Of a stretch of DNA of 64,000 nucleotides, positions 1-11,396 are shown piece by piece. A model generated the notes under the pieces. The model saw only the letters and a list, made by a program, of their open reading frames with translations. It was not told where the DNA came from and did no database searches. Made by a program: the position numbers and the translations under genes. The stretch covers positions 3,596,001 through 3,660,000 of the forward strand of contig JAJGBQ010000005.1 in assembly GCA_022457065.1 (NCBI GenBank), given 5' to 3'. Origin of the DNA: Curvularia sp. ZM96. Lineage: Eukaryota > Ascomycota > Dothideomycetes > Pleosporales > Pleosporaceae. The stretch's first letter is position 1, and each line of letters begins with the position of its first letter.

Positions 1-593
1 CGCTTCTCGGACTACAACCTTGAGAAGAGCAATAATGAGGTACCAGAAGAGGAGAGACACGGACCCTTTCCCCCTATGTTTTCCGGTGTTGCGAGCAACG
101 ACGGGTACAACGGATTCGTGGCTTATGGCCAGGCCAAGACAGCAAACATTTTGTTTTCAGTAGGTATCAACAAAAAGCTCGGAAGTAAAGGGATAAGTAG
201 CTATGCTGTGCATCCTGGATGTAAGGCTCAAGTGTTTCCAAATCCGCAGCTGTTGTCTCTGACTTTAGTGCAGCAATATGGACTGGTCTCAGTCGCGATC
301 TTGATCCCGAAGCTACAGCGGCCATAGGAAAGACAAGCACGTTCTGGAAGAACCTTGATCAAGGAGCTGCGACAGTGTTGGTTGCAGCGCTCGATCCGGC
401 TTTGAACGGTATATGCAATCCTCTGATCCTTCTAGCTAAAAGTGCTGGCACTGACGTTTGGTTAGACTCGAAAGGTATTTTGCTCCATGATTGTCAGTTG
501 AGCGATGCGATGCCGCACGCAACGGATCCAAAGCTGGCTGAGAAGCTATGGAGCTTGAGTGAGAAGCTGGTCGGGACCCACTTCAAGTTGTGA
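1..593 (+). CDS. Short-chain dehydrogenase/reductase, C-terminal part (5' end outside window)
   Basis: Partial gene, open at the left edge. I read two exons, 1-220 and 274-593, joined by a 53-nt GT-AG intron (221-273). Without the splice the frame stops early; with it the protein runs HPG-SIWTGLSRDL and ends at TGA 591-593, giving about 179 visible residues. The catalytic Tyr-x3-Lys of SDR enzymes is visible as YGQAK, followed by the HPG that usually follows the active-site helix. The layout resembles the retinol-dehydrogenase/WW-domain-oxidoreductase type of fungal SDR, normally about 320-340 residues, so roughly half is missing. The NAD(P)-binding Gly motif lies outside the window, so cofactor and substrate cannot be named. 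It converges on the small gene at 1473-1847. Confidence 0.8.
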
Positions 594-1472
594 TGTGAAT
601 GCACGTGTCTTCCTGGTAGAATACTTGTATATTCAATGAAAAATGTTTGAAGAATCCTACCACGAGCTTCTCATGTCAATGAGTGATGCGATGCCGCTTT
701 TGCAGTAGCCGAAGGTGTAGCTAATGGTTGTGTGTAAGACTTAACTTGGATAAACATTTCTGGACCATTGAAGCAAATTGTCAAATTCATTAGTCTTGAT
801 AGTATTATCCTTTCTCCTAAGCAATCCAACCCGATACCCTTATTTCCTGCAAAAAAGAAAAATACGAATGCCAATTCTCCATGCTTTGCAGATCCCCAGA
901 AACAGCTCTAGTAAACGGAACCAGCATTAAGGAGGCTCTCCGCCCCCTTTTCTCCTTTAGTCATGGTACTTTCTTGCACTTTTGTTCTTTACCTCACTAA
1001 GAAGATTCAGCTACTCCCTGCACTCCAAAAAGCAAAAAGGGTTGCACACATGGCTTTTGCCGTTTGTCCGAAGTTGCATCCAATGCCATAATCATTCTTT
1101 GATTGGTAAAGGTATGGCCTTCCTATCTGGGCACATTCCGGTACTTCCGTTGCGCGACGCCAATGGTCTTGTCATTACCACAGCAACGAAACCAATGCCC
1201 CCTTGGAAATATTCTAATCTCCTAGTAAAATTGTTCGTATGGGCGAAAACGGCTTGGTTACGGGTTGCTCAGCCGCAAGCACGTGCCGGTCTAACCGGCC
1301 ACCACTGCGCCGCAGTCTTGGCCCCCACTTTGCACCGCCTCCTTTGCCGGTGTATGGGGGCCTGATTGAGTTGTGTCGTGTTGTTCAAGGTTGACATAGG
1401 GAATTGGGTTATGTTGATTTCTCTTGAAAGAAGAAGTGCGGTTTTCTTCATTTGCTACCAGCTTTGCTTGCT
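594..1472. other. Convergent intergenic region
   Basis: About 880 bases between two gene 3' ends. Open frames exist here (for example 982-1365 +) but show no domain, no credible splice sites and no family resemblance. I see no gene. Confidence 0.5.
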
Positions 1473-1847
1473 TTAACTGCCTGTACTGCTAGGACATGTT
1501 GCATGGTACTCGGCCAAGCACTGATTGGCGCACTCATCGTATGCGAGGGTGAGTGATAATGTCTCTCGGTCGATATGTTGTTTCCTGCATTCCTCTAAGC
1601 AAGAGGCGGCTGCAAGGAAGAGACCACAGCATTGAGTGCTGCCAACTTCCTTTGTGCAAGTGTCGCTCCCTGTTGGACGCAAGCTGAAATGACCTGTGAC
1701 CAAACCAACAATTTCGTCTGTGGCCCCGGTGAAGGAGGGTACGAGCTGATAAAAGAAGACCAGGATACACGAGCAAACGAGGAGCGTAGTGAGTAGAAGG
1801 GGGCTACGAGACGTGGTTTTGAGGTCCTGTCTGAGAGCGAAGTACAT
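1473..1847 (-). CDS. Small membrane-anchored Cys-rich protein with twin CX3C motif (unknown function)
   Basis: A 124-residue frame if the ATG at 1847 is used. The frame stays open upstream to 2051, but the extra N-terminus looks non-coding and ATG 1847 stands just before a clean topology: a short polar head, one hydrophobic helix at residues 17-36, then a soluble tail. The tail holds eight cysteines (64, 73, 74, 83, 87, 106, 110, 117), two pairs of them spaced CX3C with 18 residues between. Small Tim proteins use twin CX3C, but the N-terminal helix here suggests a signal anchor and an extracytoplasmic, disulfide-bonded tail instead. I do not recognise the family. An upstream exon is possible. 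Confidence 0.5.
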   Translation of the reverse strand: MYFALRQDLKTTSRSPLLLTTLLVCSCILVFFYQLVPSFTGATDEIVGLVTGHFSLRPTGSDTCTKEVGSTQCCGLFLAAASCLEECRKQHIDRETLSLTLAYDECANQCLAEYHATCPSSTGS

Positions 1848-2984
1848 GTCGTTTTGTTCTAAGCGGTTGTTTTTATACTCCAACTCTTCTATAGCACCAG
1901 CCCCTCCTATAGAAGAAAATGCCGGAATGTAAGATGTTGCGAAATCGTGCCGCCGGATTAGGATTATGTTCGAATAGATGGCGTTATGGTTGTGGAACAA
2001 TGCTGAAGAGAATGCAAACTTCAGGACGCGAGTGAGAAAAGATGAGGGCAAGAAGTGGAAAACCGACAGCCGAGGAGGATCGATGTGAGACGAGCTGCGG
2101 CCTAACCGCTATGCGGAGGCTATGGTTAGTAAGCCCCTAGCTTATGGCCGTTAGAGCGGTAAGATGGCGACCCTAGTGTACACTTTGTCTTGAAGCGTGG
2201 CTTGTTCGCTAAGTGCAACGCAGGAAACGGCTCCGACACTGCTAGCCTTGCCCGAATGAGTTGAGATCTCATCAAACTCGGGTGCTTGGCACGATATACG
2301 TTGTTAGTCTGCACTAAGGAGATGCCACAGGGGGAGATTTGCTTCGGTTATGTTCGAAAATGCAAAGAGTGTATAATCCGGGGTAGTGCACTAGCCAAGC
2401 CCTCTAGGCCTCAGAGGTCAACGGTGCTGACGGCTGATCTTACAGCTGACTTCACAGACTGTCCAACAAAGTTACAATCACAGCCGTGATAGGGCCGTGA
2501 CGCATCCGGAACGCCCGCGGGCTTATGTCTGAGTCTATGGTTGGACCGCTAGCATCCTCAGCGTAATCTGAGCGGTTGCTTCGCAGCGTCTGCTATCGGC
2601 AATGATGCACAGCCGTCCATGCAGTTGTCAAAGAGACATGACGTGTCAATGTAGTTTATGCTGGGTGTGAAGTATTTGAAACCAATTCAGTTCCGCAAAA
2701 ACTGGGTGGTAGGATGATTTGATGTGCGCAGTAACCATGATGGCTCTATGTATGGTGCAATTGTACGGAGTACAAGCTGCGATTCTATCTGACCGAGGGG
2801 TCGTTATATAGGTTGAGAGAACGAGATACTGACCCTGGAAGATTTATATAGCATTCCGAATCGGGATGAAGAGGTGGTCAGGGTCAAGGAAATTCCAAGG
2901 GAGCCAAGGAACCATGACTAATTCCAGGATATACTAGGCAGATTAGCCCATGTTTCACATTCGCGTTGGTGGAAATTGTGAGAC
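1848..2984. other. Intergenic region
   Basis: Upstream of the Cys-rich gene and downstream of the ZIP transporter. Only short, featureless open frames; I see no gene, tRNA or repeat. Confidence 0.5.
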
Positions 2985-4367
2985 TTACAAAAGCATGATA
3001 CCCGCGCCAACAAACATTGCAGAGAACTGCATCAGGGTCTTCCTTAATTCCTGGCCCTTGTTGGGACCCGTCTCCAACAATTCGGGAATGACGGCGACTG
3101 TCCCAACGTACAAGAAGGTGCCCGCAGTGAAGGGCAGTAACATGTCTCCCCATTGAAGACTTGTACCCATGAGGCCAGGGCCGCTTGAGACGGCAGAATT
3201 GGAGTTTCCACCAAACTCTTGCACAGCAATGCCAATGCAAGTTCCGAGGAAGGCGCCCACAGCGGTTACGAATTGCGCACCCATGGCTGCACGTTTGCTG
3301 AAACCAGATTGGATCAAAAGAGCAAAATCGCCAACCTCATGGGGAATCTCATGGAAGAAGACCGCCACAGTAGTTGTAGCGCCGATTGTGGGCGATGCGT
3401 AGAAGGATGAGCTGAGTGCTAGACCATCAGTAATATTGTGTGTAAAGTCTGCGATAAGATTAAGGTAGCCACCAAGCTTGACGCTGGCGCTGATTTCCTT
3501 GTCCGTCTCTTTCAATACATCTTCTGTGATTGTTTTGTCGTCCGCAGTAGCTTTCCGGGCGCGAACTTTATCTTTTGACCCGTCCAGATCAACTCCTGTG
3601 GCTTTTGCAGTGGCATCGACCTTCTCATGCGAGTGTCCATGCGAATGGTCATGGCCACCCTGACCTCCAGTTGCGATGCGCAGTCCCTTATCCATGGCTA
3701 CGAATGTGATAAAGCCGACCATGATAGCGACACCCAACAGCAGGTTCTTGTTCGGCTCCACCATGACAAACTTGACAGAGTCGTGCTCGTCCTCGCCCAA
3801 GAAGATCTCTGGAAGCAGGTGGAAGAGTGTATCTCCTAGCAGACCGCCTACAGCAAATGCGACCATGACGGACAGCGACGAAGGGTCTATGTTGGGCGGA
3901 CATAGCGCAAGAAGAAAGTTGGGCGGACCGGAAATGTAAAGGGTTGCCAGCAGGGAGTTTACTGCAGGGCTACCAGGGAATAGAAAGGCGAAAATCTGGG
4001 CGGTGACGGACGAGGTTGTGGGGTTCGAGGCTACTTTGTGCTGGTTGAGAGCTTGTACTAGGGGACATTCCTATGAGATGCGTGTTAGCACCGAAATGAA
4101 CACGCGACATCAGGGTATGTTGTGTCTTGAACAAAGTAGGCTGCATCCGGGAGTATCCGGCACCCGGCACTCTGGAAAGTTGGAAGCGCATCGACGGGTG
4201 AAGGAACAGCGCAATAATACCTGCAATTGCTCCTCAATCTCGTGAGTTGTCAGATTCTCTACTGGGATTCCCGTCTCGCCCTTGATGGCTGCAGCGGCCA
4301 CGTTCCAGGCCAGGACTCCAGTAAAGATTGCCAAGGACAACAACGTCCTATTGCGACGCGACACCAT
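2985..4367 (-). CDS. ZIP zinc transporter, LIV-1 subfamily (YKE4/SLC39A7-like)
   Basis: Two exons, 4221-4367 and 2985-4070, with a 150-nt intron (4071-4220) at phase 0; about 410 residues. The N-terminus (residues 7-25) is a signal peptide or first helix. A His-rich loop (HDHSHGHSH, about 189-197) lies between helices III and IV, as in metal-sensing loops of ZIP carriers. Helix IV carries HNITDG (about 260-265) and helix V carries HEIPHEVGD (about 289-297). The HExPHExGD form is the signature of the LIV-1 subfamily, and these residues form the metal site. Relatives move zinc out of the ER or Golgi into the cytosol. Localisation here is inferred from the subfamily. It is divergent from NOP16 across 247 bp. 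Confidence 0.9.
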
Positions 4368-4614
4368 GGCAGCACGTGGTTGGATGTAAATATCCGGATA
4401 TTGAGTGATGAGGGGAAATGGGTGGTGAGCTAGGGGGCTGTCCCTCAGTAGCTGTAGAGTGGCCTCAGGCGTGCTTCGGTGGTCCGACTATCGATAAGAC
4501 TAGCGCCGAGACGGCAGAAAGTTCGCCAAAACTTTTGAGAAATGCGCCTGGCGACTGCTACCAACCACCACACCTCAATAGTCTCAAGCACAAACACATT
4601 ACAGCGCAGCAGAA
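4368..4614. promoter_or_regulatory. Divergent promoter, ZIP transporter / NOP16
   Basis: A 247-bp gap between two divergent start codons, so it must hold both promoters. I see no recognisable operator. Confidence 0.5.
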
Positions 4615-5384
4615 ATGGGTCGCGAGCTCCAAAAGAAGAAGAACAAGTCCTCGATTCCGAAGAAGCGCCAGAAGGGACCATCCAAGAAGAAGATCTTGCA
4701 GAACCCCATCATTGCAAAGCACTGGTACGATGGCCTCCCGCTTTTGACATCTTACTAGGATCTGACCAATGTCGCAGGAATCAGAAAGAAACACTTTCGC
4801 AAAACTACCGCCGCCTCGGTCTTACGGCGCGCCTCAACCATGCCACCGGTGGCACAGAAAAAACCATTGCGCTTCTTGGCCTCAACGATGAAAAGTCCTC
4901 GCGCGCGGATACGGCCTCGAATAGCACGGCTAATGCGTTGAACATTGTCTCAAAAGCAAAGAAGCCTGAAAAGATTCCCACAGAGGAGGTGGAAGTCGAG
5001 CGCGACCCTGAAACAGGCGCCATTCTTCGCGTCACTGGCAAGCTTGAGAAGACCGATAACCCACTTAACGACCCGTTGAATGAAATTGAAGGTGATGGTG
5101 AGGAAATGGAATGGAACGGATTCGCAATGGTGCCCGAGCACAGAGAAGACGAACCAGAGAATCCGGTGATCAGGCAGTTGGAAGAGGCAGCTATGAATGG
5201 TGCGAGAAAGGGACCCAGGGGACAGAGTCAGCGAGAGCAAGAATGGGTGGAACGCCTGGTAAACAAGTACGGCGACGACTATGCGAAGATGGCCAGAGAT
5301 CTCAAACTCAACCCCATGCAACAGACAGCAGCGGACATTAGGAAACGGGTTGTCAAATGGCAGAAGTCGCAAGCGAAAGCATGA
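4615..5384 (+). CDS. NOP16: Nucleolar protein 16 (60S ribosome biogenesis)
   Basis: Two exons, 4615-4724 and 4778-5384, with a 53-nt intron; 238 residues. The N-terminus MGREL then a run of Lys/Arg blocks is typical of Nop16. The join rebuilds the conserved stretch around WNQKETLSQNYRRLGL. The C-terminus has the usual Nop16 ending in which W, Y-G-D-D-Y and a lysine-rich helix recur (WVERLVNKYGDDYAKMARD, residues about 198-216). In yeast Nop16 acts in the nucleolus in maturation of 66S pre-ribosomes. Length fits the family. The short basic first exon followed by an intron is usual in filamentous fungi. Confidence 0.92.
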
Positions 5385-5707
5385 AGGGCGCGGCAGAGTT
5401 TCTTTAACATGCATGGAAGCAGGCGTCAGGGCGTTTTGAGACAAGGCTGTCATACTACAAAGAATCAGCATTAAGATTTGCACTGGAGAAATCATCAACA
5501 TTCCAAAAAACGTTCCGATCTCAACCAAGGATGCTGATCGTTAGTATCGTGATTTATATCGCCAATGACTCGCTTCCTGTGCCCACAGCATACCCTGACC
5601 TAGTCAGTGAACCCTGAGCTCAAACCCCGCAACGCGACCATCGCATTTCGCCCTACGCCACGCGGCAACACCACAACCACCCTCAAGCATGAGGGGGCTA
5701 CGCGCAT
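5385..5707. other. Intergenic region, likely promoter of the Zn2Cys6 gene
   Basis: A 323-bp gap between NOP16 and the regulator gene, both on the plus strand. No motif that I can name with confidence. Confidence 0.4.
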
Positions 5708-7855
5708 ATGAACAGCACCAGCAGCCATGAAGATGAAGACCGCGACCGCGACCAAGCCTGCAATGAATGCCGCCGACGAAAGGCCCGATGTGACAAGTCG
5801 CTGCCTGAGTGCGGGCCTTGCAAGAGAAACCGAAGACATTGTTTATACGAGCGGCACAGCAGAACACCGCTGACACGAAAATATCTGACTCAAATCGAGG
5901 AGCAACTTCGACGATCACAAGCCCAAGTCGCACGTGCCGAACAGCGCGTCCAAGCCGCCGAGGCGCGTGTGCGACAGCTAGAAGCAGCTCATAGCAACGA
6001 TGCCCAAGACCTTCGACAGCAACATGACGCAGCCGATGACTCGCCCATACATGTTGCGCTCGAAGCTCCGCCCTCTGGCCCAGCAGACTTCAGCTGGGAT
6101 GAGCAATCACAAGATATTACTCCAGTTGAAACAGACATTGCTAGCACACATACGCATACATCTCCAGGGGAAGATGAGCGGGTCGCTGATGGAATGGCTT
6201 CGCTAACGGTAGATGAAGGTGAAGCTGGTTATTTGGGTGTCGCCTCAGGTGCTGCCATGCTGAGACTACTCCTCCCAGGCGCACACAATTCGTCGCGAAA
6301 AGCGCCGCTCCAATCCAGCGCCAGCACTACTCTTCCAGACAATGGACACTGGCTTTATACTCCTCTTTGGGACAGCCTTGATCTAGGAGCCATTGACCTG
6401 GATGCGGCCATCAATGGCTACTTCGGTCTTTACCACAACTCATACCCCCTAGTAGAGGAACACACGTTTCGTGCTCAATACGCCCAAGTCATTCCTCGAC
6501 CCAATGGGCGCAGTTGGCATGCGCTGGCCTTCATGATTGCCGCAATCGGTCACTTTACTACGGCAACACAGCTCGCCGATACGGACCGCAAACTCTTCAT
6601 GGCTGCAAAATCCAACCTATCAATCGAAAGCTTGGAGGTTGGCAACATCACTCTTGTTCAGACTCTCACGCTCATGTCAAACTATTTGCAGAAGCGGAAC
6701 AAACCGAACAGTGGTTACAATTACCTTGGCCTTGCTCTTCACATGGCCATGGGGCTAGGGCTGCACAAAGAGTTCCATCACTGGGATATATCGCCACTAA
6801 ACATGGAAATTCGCCGACGTGTGTGGTGGTCCATGTTCGTTTTCAATATCGGCGCAGCGGTAACATTTGGTCGCCCCCTCGCTTGGCCAAACAAGAATGT
6901 TGAGGTCCATTTGCCAATCAATGTTTCTGATAGAGCCCTGACAAATCTGTCGCGTACAGCTCCGGATGAAGCCGACCATGTTACGACCTTCAGCGCCGTA
7001 ATAATGCAGTCCAGATTCCACATCCTGACTAATGACATTTACACCAAGGTCATATCAATGCCTTTCCCAGCGGCTAGTGAGCTGGTTCGCCTCGATGATG
7101 CGATGATAGCGAAATGGGAGCTTTCAGTACCTGATTGGTATCGCCGCGATGCAGCCATACCTCTTCAGTTCGTGACAGGCCATGCAATCATGTGGTGGCG
7201 GCTCAGCAACTTCAAAATCATCATGTATCGGCCCTACGTTATTCGGCATATACTCCAAGCCAGATCGCAGCCCATTGATGATACTATGCCATCATCGGTA
7301 CAAGAAGCGTACGACAGGTGTCTTCGCGAGGCCGAGGAGAGTATCAAAGCTATCAGCAAGTTCTGGGCCAATTCCTCACCATCCCGAATGTCCGCTTGGT
7401 ATGCCTTGTATTTCCTGTTTCAGGCCTCGCTTATACCCTGTGTTTGTCTGCGCAACAAGCCTACTTCACCGGCATCCGAAAGCTGGCGTACACAGATCAA
7501 CCAAACGATGTCGACTATGAAGCAATTGTTACCAATAAATCCGAGCGCACAGGACTGTCTCAACGTGCTTCAGCGTCTCTGTGGACCGTTTCTACATCCC
7601 CAACCCATCATGCAAGATGCCCAAGTGCTCGCAACCCCTCATAGTGATATGATGGAACTCCCTACTGAAGAATCCCCGCACACGCAGATTAACAATGTCT
7701 ACAGCATGATGTGGCCAAATGCGAACGAAGCCGAAGTTGATGTGCTCATGCAAGGGGGATTGTGGGCCGACTTCCTTCCGAATATCGATAACTTAAGGGA
7801 ACCAGCTCCAAGCGGATCGAATGCCTTCACTGGGCCGCAATTCCCGTGGGGTTAG
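5708..7855 (+). CDS. Zn2Cys6 transcription factor, Gal4/Lac9-like, probable sugar-pathway regulator
   Basis: Intronless frame of 715 residues starting at ATG 5708. Residues 18-45 form a binuclear zinc cluster with the exact spacing CX2CX6CX6CX2CX6C (Cys 18, 21, 28, 35, 38, 45). A heptad-rich helix (about 64-96) follows, as in the dimerisation coiled coil of Gal4-type factors. The middle region, about 230-480, is the fungal-specific transcription factor domain: a FGLYHNSYPLVEE segment, then HMAMGLGLHKEFH and RRRVWWSMF, all standard landmarks of that domain. Its relatives that I recall include Lac9/Gal4-like sugar regulators. Next to it are a sugar permease, a xylitol dehydrogenase, an SDR and a hexose transporter, so control of these genes is a fair inference. 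The inducer is unknown. Confidence 0.88.
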   Translation: MNSTSSHEDEDRDRDQACNECRRRKARCDKSLPECGPCKRNRRHCLYERHSRTPLTRKYLTQIEEQLRRSQAQVARAEQRVQAAEARVRQLEAAHSNDAQDLRQQHDAADDSPIHVALEAPPSGPADFSWDEQSQDITPVETDIASTHTHTSPGEDERVADGMASLTVDEGEAGYLGVASGAAMLRLLLPGAHNSSRKAPLQSSASTTLPDNGHWLYTPLWDSLDLGAIDLDAAINGYFGLYHNSYPLVEEHTFRAQYAQVIPRPNGRSWHALAFMIAAIGHFTTATQLADTDRKLFMAAKSNLSIESLEVGNITLVQTLTLMSNYLQKRNKPNSGYNYLGLALHMAMGLGLHKEFHHWDISPLNMEIRRRVWWSMFVFNIGAAVTFGRPLAWPNKNVEVHLPINVSDRALTNLSRTAPDEADHVTTFSAVIMQSRFHILTNDIYTKVISMPFPAASELVRLDDAMIAKWELSVPDWYRRDAAIPLQFVTGHAIMWWRLSNFKIIMYRPYVIRHILQARSQPIDDTMPSSVQEAYDRCLREAEESIKAISKFWANSSPSRMSAWYALYFLFQASLIPCVCLRNKPTSPASESWRTQINQTMSTMKQLLPINPSAQDCLNVLQRLCGPFLHPQPIMQDAQVLATPHSDMMELPTEESPHTQINNVYSMMWPNANEAEVDVLMQGGLWADFLPNIDNLREPAPSGSNAFTGPQFPWG

Positions 7856-7922
7856 AGCATATCTTCTTTTTCTCTACTACACGATATAGATATAAAAGTA
7901 TAGAGCCAATTTCTACCATACT

Positions 7923-9560
7923 CTAAATCACCTCGATATGCTGTTTGTTAAATGCCTCCTCCTTCTTTGCAACCTCTACATCATGCGATGCTCCAGGGCC
8001 ATCAAAGATCTCGGCAATCTCCTCCAAACTCCGACCCTTTGTTTCTGGAAAGAAAAAATGGGTGACACCAAGGAAGACAACTAGAAGACAGCAAAACACT
8101 ATGTAGTACTTCCATCCCAGGTTCTCCATGCCAATCGGATTAACGAACGCCTGAATCACCAACGAAACGTAGATAGAAATCAGTTCGCAGCTGATTCCCT
8201 TGGAGCGAAGACTGTAGGTGAAGATCTCGGTCGGGTAGCTCATGAGAAGCGGTGTGTAAGCGATATCGTAGTGGAAGTAAAAGATAAAGAGACATACAAC
8301 TACGACGTAGCCTGCCGCTTTGTTGTTGTCCTCGTTATTCAATGCCGAGCATGCTGTCCAGATAATGTAAGAGATCAGCATACCCACACCGCTCCAGAGA
8401 AATAGAGTTCGTCGTCCAAGTCGGTCCACTAGGAGAGCCGCGCTGACTGCTGCAGCAAAATTGAAGATTTGTAGCAATCCGTTGATTAACGTTTGCATGA
8501 ATGGGTCGGTTATTCCAATAGAGTTCAACACCAGGGTTAAATAGTAGCTGACGACCCCAATTCCGTTCCACTGAGCGAATGCACCGACGCAGACTGCAAG
8601 AAACAAACGCTTTCGGTTCCCGGGAGTGGCCACGAGTGAAATCCATTTTACGGATTTCGCAGCACTTTCTTGACGAATAGCAGATACGATCTCGCTCATT
8701 TCTAGTGCTACCAGGGGGCTATACTCATCACCACCAGAATGGTACTGGGCGAGTATTTGCCTTGCCTCGTGAACACGCTCGTTAGCCACGAGCCATCTGT
8801 TATGCACATCAGTATATCTCCCTGTATACCTAGGTATGCAATGCTTACCTCGGAGATTCAGGCAACGTCCAGAAGCATGAGAGCTGGACTAATGGATAAC
8901 CAGCCTGTAAGATGGTTGGGATCCTCCAGCTCCAATTACCAACATGATTTTGAGTCCCGAAAGTCGTCCATGCAGCCAGGATCGCACCCAGATAATACAT
9001 GGTCCAGAAAGCACTTGTGTATTTGCCTCGGTGGGTTGGATACGCCAACTCCACAATCAACATCGGCGATGGCTGAACCACAAACATACCGGCAGCACCG
9101 ACAACAGCTCTAGAAACGATGAACTGCGCAAGAGTTGTCGCTGTTGCCTGTATTATCGTTGCGACGATAACGCCAATGAGACCACTGAGCAGCACGATTC
9201 GACGCCCATAACGATCAGAGAGTATACCGACGAAAGGCAAGACAGCCACGGAGCCAGCGGACTGCGCTGCGTTGACAAGGCCAAGGAGGGCGCCTGTAGG
9301 GTGACCAAAGTATTCACGCCATTGAGGGAGGGATTGGAGGCCATTCATTAGTGAGCCTTTTTTAACTGTCAGCGACTTGAACCAACATTCAAAAATGCGA
9401 GGCACATATCCCTACCATCATATCCAGCAACTGCTGAGGACAATAGAGGTATTAGTAAGATGAGATTCAGGCGGCGTAGGTGTGGTATCTGAAACCAATA
9501 CTTGTCGGTCTGGGGAAGCACATCTGCGATGGCGTGACCAACAATATCTGAGTCTTTCAT
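7923..9560 (-). CDS. MFS sugar transporter (lactose-permease/hexose type)
   Basis: Three exons, 9416-9560, 8849-9356 and 7923-8796, with introns of 59 and 52 nt; 508 residues. The joins rebuild GYDG-SLMNGLQ after helix I and PESPR-WL before the central loop, both hallmark positions of the sugar porter family. Other visible marks are DRYGRR after helix II, the GRY-like region replaced by HRGKYTS, the helix VII stretch with Q-WNGIGVVSYY, VDRLGRR, and the final PETKGRSLEEI. This family carries sugars by proton symport across the plasma membrane; many members of this subgroup are annotated as lactose permeases. The 3' end faces that of the Zn2Cys6 gene only 67 bp away, and XDH lies upstream on the same strand. 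Confidence 0.9.
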
Positions 9561-10186
9561 AGTGTTGCAAAGTCAACGCAACGAGGGTAGTAGAGTCAGA
9601 GTGGTCGACTGATCATTAAAGCAGAAGTCTTGAATGAGGATCCAACATCTCGGATATATATGCAAGTCGACACAGCCCGAAGTGTGGGGTGAGCCAACAT
9701 CCTGCACGCGATGTAGTTTCCCCAGATTCCAAGCTCCAGTTCATACTAGTGGAATGCGGGTTGCAGAAGCGTCCAGGATAGACTGGGGTAATGTGCGAGT
9801 CATGCTAGGGGCGGTCGACTGTCACCCCAACGCTAACCATGTCATATCACATGGAGCCTCGTTATGGAGCACTCTCAACCATCGGATGTTTTCCACGGCA
9901 CGCTCGCTATTGTGTCCTATTTGCGCATCTCACGCTTCCGATCGATCGGTAAACGGCATTCAACAGCCCCTCTCGAATTGAGATTTTGCCTATGCCGCTG
10001 CTCGATGACGTCATGTCTGAACCTGTGCCCATGCGTGCATTGGATACTCTCCGCGCGTTCCAAACTCATTTCTTCACAGAATCCTCGAATAGCAAAAAGT
10101 CAGCATCTAGACCTCTCAAATCTCACTTGAATAAACGAGTATGGAAGCCTTGGCATATCACTTCTTCTTTCCAGTTGCATTCAGCT
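9561..10186. promoter_or_regulatory. Promoter region of the MFS permease, XDH 3' flank
   Basis: A 626-bp gap. It contains GTGGGG at 9684-9689 and CTGGGG at 9783-9788, both matching the CreA consensus SYGGRG. Such short motifs are common by chance, so glucose repression is only a suggestion. Confidence 0.35.
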
Positions 10187-11396
10187 CTACTGTACACCTT
10201 CTATAATCACCTTGAAAACGCCTTCCTTCGCAGCTTTGACCAACTCAAAAGCCTGCTCGGCCTCTTCAAACTTGAACCTGTTTGTTATGAGCTTCTTAAC
10301 ATCTACTTTGCCCGAAGCTACCAAGTCCACCGCATTTGGATAGCATCCCACCGAGTAACGGATGGAACCTTTGATCGTCAAGGCACGAATGCATGCTGTA
10401 GTGATGGGGAATACAATATTCTGAGATCCACAATTAGAAAGAAAAATCTGGCATTGTAATGGCAGACGTACCTCCTTTCCCATGCCAGCCTGGACATATG
10501 TACCGCCTTTCTTTGCCACATTGATACCGGCTTGAATGCATGGTTCGGCGCCTGTGCATTCCAAGACAACATCTGCGCCTTCGCCCAGCTCAAACTTCTC
10601 CTTTATGGCTGCCGCGATAGCTTCTGAATGTGCAACAGGGTCCGCTCCCTCTTCTGCCTTCGGTGGTAAGAAAATGCCATCTGCCGCATATTCTCTAGCA
10701 AAGTCTAGTCGTGCCTGCGATATGTCTACAGCAATGATCTTTTTTGCGCCTGAGGCTTTTGCCACTGCTTGTGATAAAACTCCAATAGGCCCTGCACCGA
10801 ACACAACGACTGTCTGGTTCGCACGTAGGTCCGCAACTTTGCATATCTGAACTGCGACTGAAACCGGTTCGACCAGAGCCGCCTCTTCCATATCCATGTG
10901 GTCAGGTATCTTGTAGCAGTAATCACTCGCAACAGTGTAGTACTTGGCCAAAGTTCCGTCCCATGGCGGTGTTGCCGCAAAGATAGTATCGTTGCACAGG
11001 TTGTAGGACCCAGACCGGCAGTAATCGCACCGTCTACACGGAACACCAGGCTCGATTGCAACACGATCTCCCACTTTGAGATTCTTGACTGCCGACCCAG
11101 TCTCCACGACTACTCCAGAGCTCTCGTGACCGAGAATAATGGGGCTTTTGAGGACAAAATCGCCGATTCGGCCCCGCTGCCAGTAGTGTACGTCGCTGCC
11201 ACAGATTCCGGTTTGCGCAATGTGCACGCGAACTTCGTGCTCATCGCGCAACTTTGGTATTTCGCGATCTTCAAATGCAACATCCTTGACAGCCCGCAGC
11301 ACGAAGGCTGGGTTCTAAGATGGAAATTAGCCGTAGGGAATTGGCCGTACTATTTTGTAAAAGACTTACCTTCTCAGTCATGGTTGTGGAGGACAT
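10187..11396 (-). CDS. xdhA: Xylitol dehydrogenase (D-xylulose reductase), zinc-dependent MDR
   Basis: Three exons, 11370-11396, 10472-11314 and 10187-10420, with introns of 55 nt (11315-11369) and 51 nt (10421-10471); 367 residues. The 9-codon first exon joins to give TEK-NPAFVLRAVKDV, the expected N-terminus. ATG 11396 is chosen over in-frame ATG 11381. Catalytic zinc ligands are visible at Cys47 (GICGSD) and His72-Glu73 (GHE). The structural zinc site is Cys 102, 105, 108 and 116. GAGPIG marks the NAD-binding fold. The enzyme oxidises xylitol to D-xylulose in pentose catabolism. L-arabinitol or sorbitol dehydrogenases are close relatives, so substrate is not certain. The second intron is a multiple of three and has no stop, so an unspliced reading adds 17 residues that relatives lack. 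It is divergent from the SDR gene. Confidence 0.85.

Noticed and set aside
982..1451. Frames on both strands between the SDR and the Cys-rich gene
   Set aside because: No start context, domain or joinable exons; composition like non-coding DNA.
5708..9560. A lactose or galactose regulon by analogy with LAC9 and lactose permease
   Set aside because: No beta-galactosidase or Leloir gene is present; the neighbouring enzymes point to pentose or polyol use.
9986..10459. Plus-strand frame across the XDH 3' end
   Set aside because: Antisense to the end of a clear enzyme gene, with no recognisable content.
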